In this document: positions 11,888-13,382 of the stretch, piece after piece
How positions within the stretch are numbered: position 1 is the first letter of the stretch
Layout of the letters: each line of letters begins with the position of its first letter
Origin: Verrucomicrobiota bacterium
Lineage (GTDB): Bacteria; Verrucomicrobiota; Verrucomicrobiia; Opitutales; Opitutaceae
Direction of reading: 5' to 3'
Length of the DNA: 13,382 nt
NCBI GenBank assembly: GCA_023447015.1
Contig: JAEXPG010000100.1
Span: 1 to 13,382, forward strand
Program-made: the position numbers and the translations under genes
Notes under the pieces: model-generated
What the model was told of the DNA's origin: nothing
The model's database searches: none
The model's input: only the letters and a program-made list of their open reading frames with translations

Positions 11888-11928
11888 GGTCGGACTTCGG
11901 CGCGAGCACCCTCCGGCACCTCATCCCC

Positions 11929-13047
11929 ATGAAGACGCTGCTCTCCCTCCTGGCCTGTACGAGCGCATTGGTTGCGCTCCACGCCGCTCCCCAACCGCCG
12001 TCGCTCAAGGAGGCCGCCCAAGGGCGTTTCCTGATCGGCGCCGCCATCAACGAGAAGGTCATCCTCGGCACCGACGAGAAATCCGTCGCCCTGGTCGACC
12101 GCAACTTCGACGCCATCTCCCCCGAGAACTGCCTGAAGTGGGAGTCCGTGCACCCCGCGCCGGACCGCTACGACTTCAAGGTCGCCGACCGCTACGTCGA
12201 GTTCGGCACGAAGCGCCACCTCAACATCCTCGGGCACACCCTGATGTGGCACTACCAGACGCCGGACTGGGTCTTCACCAACGCCGACGGCTCCCCCAAG
12301 ACCGCGCCACAGCTCCTCGCGACGTTGCGCGACCACATCCGCACCGTGGTCGGCCGCTACAAGGGCCGGATCACCGGCTGGGACGTGGTCAACGAGGCCG
12401 TCGCCGACACCGGCGGCATCCGCACCGACCTGCCGTGGTACCGGGTGCTGGGCGAGGAGGGCATCATCGAGGCGTTCCGCGCCGCGCACGAGGCCGATCC
12501 CGGGGCCGAACTCTACTACAACGAGTACTGCCTCTGGCTGCCGGAGAAGCGCAAGACGGTCATCGAACTGGTGAAGCGCATCCGCGCCGCCGGCCTGCCC
12601 GTGGAGGCGGTGGGGTTGCAGGAGCACTACGTGATCGGCGCCCCCACCCCCCAGCAGGTGGAGGAGACGATCGCGGCCTTCTCCCAGGCCGGGATCAAGG
12701 TGCAGATCACCGAGCTCGACGTGAGCGTGCTGCCGCGGCCGGACAACTACTACGGGGCCGACATCGCGCGCCTCAAGGAGCACCGTGCCGAGCTCGATCC
12801 CTATCGCCGCGGGCTCACCACCGCCCGGCAGCAGGAGCTCGCCGCCTACTACGGCGAGATCTTCGCCGTGTACCGCCGCCACGCGGCCAACATCAAACGC
12901 GTCACCTTCTGGGGCGTGACCGACGCCGACACCTGGTTGTCCGATTGGCCGATCAAGGGCCGGCGCGACTATCCGCTGCTCTTCGACCGCAAACATCGCC
13001 CCAAGCCGGCCTACGACGCCGTCATCAAGGCCCTCTCCGCGCCGTGA
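11929..13047 (+). CDS. Secreted GH10 endo-1,4-beta-xylanase
   Basis: A 372-aa, single-domain enzyme. Signal peptide 1-20 (core LLSLLACTSALVAL, cleavage near LHA|AP). The GH10 TIM barrel is complete: NFDAISPENCLKWESVHPAP (59-78) binds substrate at the -1/-2 sites, GHTLMWHYQTPDW (102-114) is the strand-3 signature, WDVVNEAV (151-158) carries the acid/base Glu156, and ITELDVS (260-266) the nucleophile Glu262. His233 (QEHY) and Trp328 (TFWGVTDADTW) are also in their family places. It cleaves internal beta-1,4 xylosidic bonds of xylan by a retaining mechanism, in the periplasm or outside the cell. No carbohydrate-binding module is present, and the length is normal for a one-domain GH10. Only complete gene on the plus strand; its start has no clear Shine-Dalgarno. 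GC is about 67% in counted lines, above several array genes. Confidence 0.95.
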   Translation: MKTLLSLLACTSALVALHAAPQPPSLKEAAQGRFLIGAAINEKVILGTDEKSVALVDRNFDAISPENCLKWESVHPAPDRYDFKVADRYVEFGTKRHLNILGHTLMWHYQTPDWVFTNADGSPKTAPQLLATLRDHIRTVVGRYKGRITGWDVVNEAVADTGGIRTDLPWYRVLGEEGIIEAFRAAHEADPGAELYYNEYCLWLPEKRKTVIELVKRIRAAGLPVEAVGLQEHYVIGAPTPQQVEETIAAFSQAGIKVQITELDVSVLPRPDNYYGADIARLKEHRAELDPYRRGLTTARQQELAAYYGEIFAVYRRHAANIKRVTFWGVTDADTWLSDWPIKGRRDYPLLFDRKHRPKPAYDAVIKALSAP

Positions 13048-13052
13048 CGTCC

Positions 13053-13073
13053 GCCGCGGGCTCGCGCCGCGGC
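13053..13073 (+). terminator. Hairpin after the xylanase
   Basis: GCCGCGG-N7-CCGCGGC is a perfect 7-bp GC stem five bases after the stop codon. No T-tract follows, so it may be a rho-independent terminator only in a weak sense or simply a 3' stabilising stem. Confidence 0.4.
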
Positions 13074-13209
13074 CCGGGGCCGGATGACGAAGTCGTTCGG
13101 CCCGGAGCGAGAAGGCGGCAGCTCGTGCCATCCGTGTGGATCAGTGTGCATCCGCCACAGGTTCTGCGGCACGACAGGATGGTTCCTCTCTCGCCTCAGA
13201 ACCAAACGA

Positions 13210-13235
13210 GGCCACCTCGCCGCCGTGGCCTACAG
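13210..13235. repeat. Short B-like remnant
   Basis: GAGGCCACCTCGCCGCCGTGGCC followed by TACAG repeats the central arms and the closing end of block B in shortened form. Adjacent sequence (13074-13209) holds no gene I can support. Confidence 0.45.
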
Positions 13236-13247
13236 TTCCTGAGTTCA

Positions 13248-13382
13248 TGAGTTCCAGATTCGTCCGTGCCTGGGCTTCCGGAGAGGGGGAACCGCTGATC
13301 GGCTTCGCCAATGGGCGAAGCTTTGAAGGTGTCCTCCGGCTGATCGCCTCCGGGGCAGTGTTCTCGGCGCCCGCTGATCGCG
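13248..13382. repeat. Repeat E, copy 2 (inverted relative to 4219-4353)
   Basis: Ungapped reverse-complement match to 4219-4353, with the hairpin GCTTCGCC-AATG-GGCGAAGC at 13302-13321. The window ends inside the match, so the repeat may be longer. Confidence 0.85.

Noticed and set aside
11886..13250. 454-codon plus-strand and, at 11413-13131, 572-codon minus-strand frames over the xylanase
   Set aside because: Both are other-frame readings of the GH10 gene, whose own frame has all catalytic motifs. Long shadow frames are expected at this GC content.

Overview
The window looks like an accessory stretch of a GC-rich bacterial chromosome, most likely a verrucomicrobium of the Opitutaceae type. 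That placement is inference. It rests on the secreted GH10 xylanase, on the many small secreted or membrane proteins of unknown function, and on dyad repeats of the 'gcggaggcgcggag ... ctccgcgcctttgcg' kind that I associate with Verrucomicrobia and Planctomycetes. No rRNA, tRNA, transposase, integrase or CRISPR array is visible.

From 1 to about 11.8 kb nearly every credible gene is on the minus strand. Reading along that strand (right to left), short operons of one to four small genes are separated by a composite repeat of up to about 470 bp. Its parts, in transcription order, are C (a long GC-rich dyad), B (a CTGTAGGCC/GGCCTACAG hairpin block), a conserved linker, and A. A ends 10-25 bases before a start codon. 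All six copies of A keep a promoter-like pair, TTGTYC-N16-TACGGT, with exactly 16 bases between the boxes and a spacer that varies. The two most decayed copies (3814-3841 and 5050-5077) keep little else. I read the composite as a punctuation module that ends one operon and starts the next.

Operon layout on the minus strand: A6 -> GNAT acetyltransferase, lipoprotein, 220-aa conserved protein, secreted 130-aa protein (11689-9652). A5 -> lipoprotein, four-Cys zinc protein, 90-aa protein, SUFU-domain protein (9193-7275). Then comes a roughly 830-bp stretch with a 21-bp tandem repeat that reads as a heptapeptide repeat, followed by a 123-aa conserved protein (6447-6076) closed by a strong terminator, and a TM-anchored protein with an ExbD/TolR-like look (5851-5387). 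A4 -> secreted 142-aa protein. A3 -> a lone 86-aa conserved protein. A2 -> secreted protein plus membrane protein. A1 -> membrane protein, secreted protein, membrane protein. At the far left a new minus-strand secreted protein starts at 95 and runs off the window.

Only the right-hand gene (11929-13047) runs the other way. It is a complete secreted GH10 endo-1,4-beta-xylanase, clearly GC-richer than several array genes. A 135-bp repeat at 4219-4353 recurs inverted at 13248-13382, the window's end, bracketing about 9 kb.

The SUFU protein, the zinc protein and the other small unrelated proteins suggest an array of accessory, possibly immunity-type, genes exchanged between standard punctuation repeats. 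A second ungapped repeat (611-700 and 8401-8490) sits 12-13 bases before the starts of two unrelated genes and may be another such leader or junction. Array function is inference; the repeats, spacings and gene order are read directly from the sequence.
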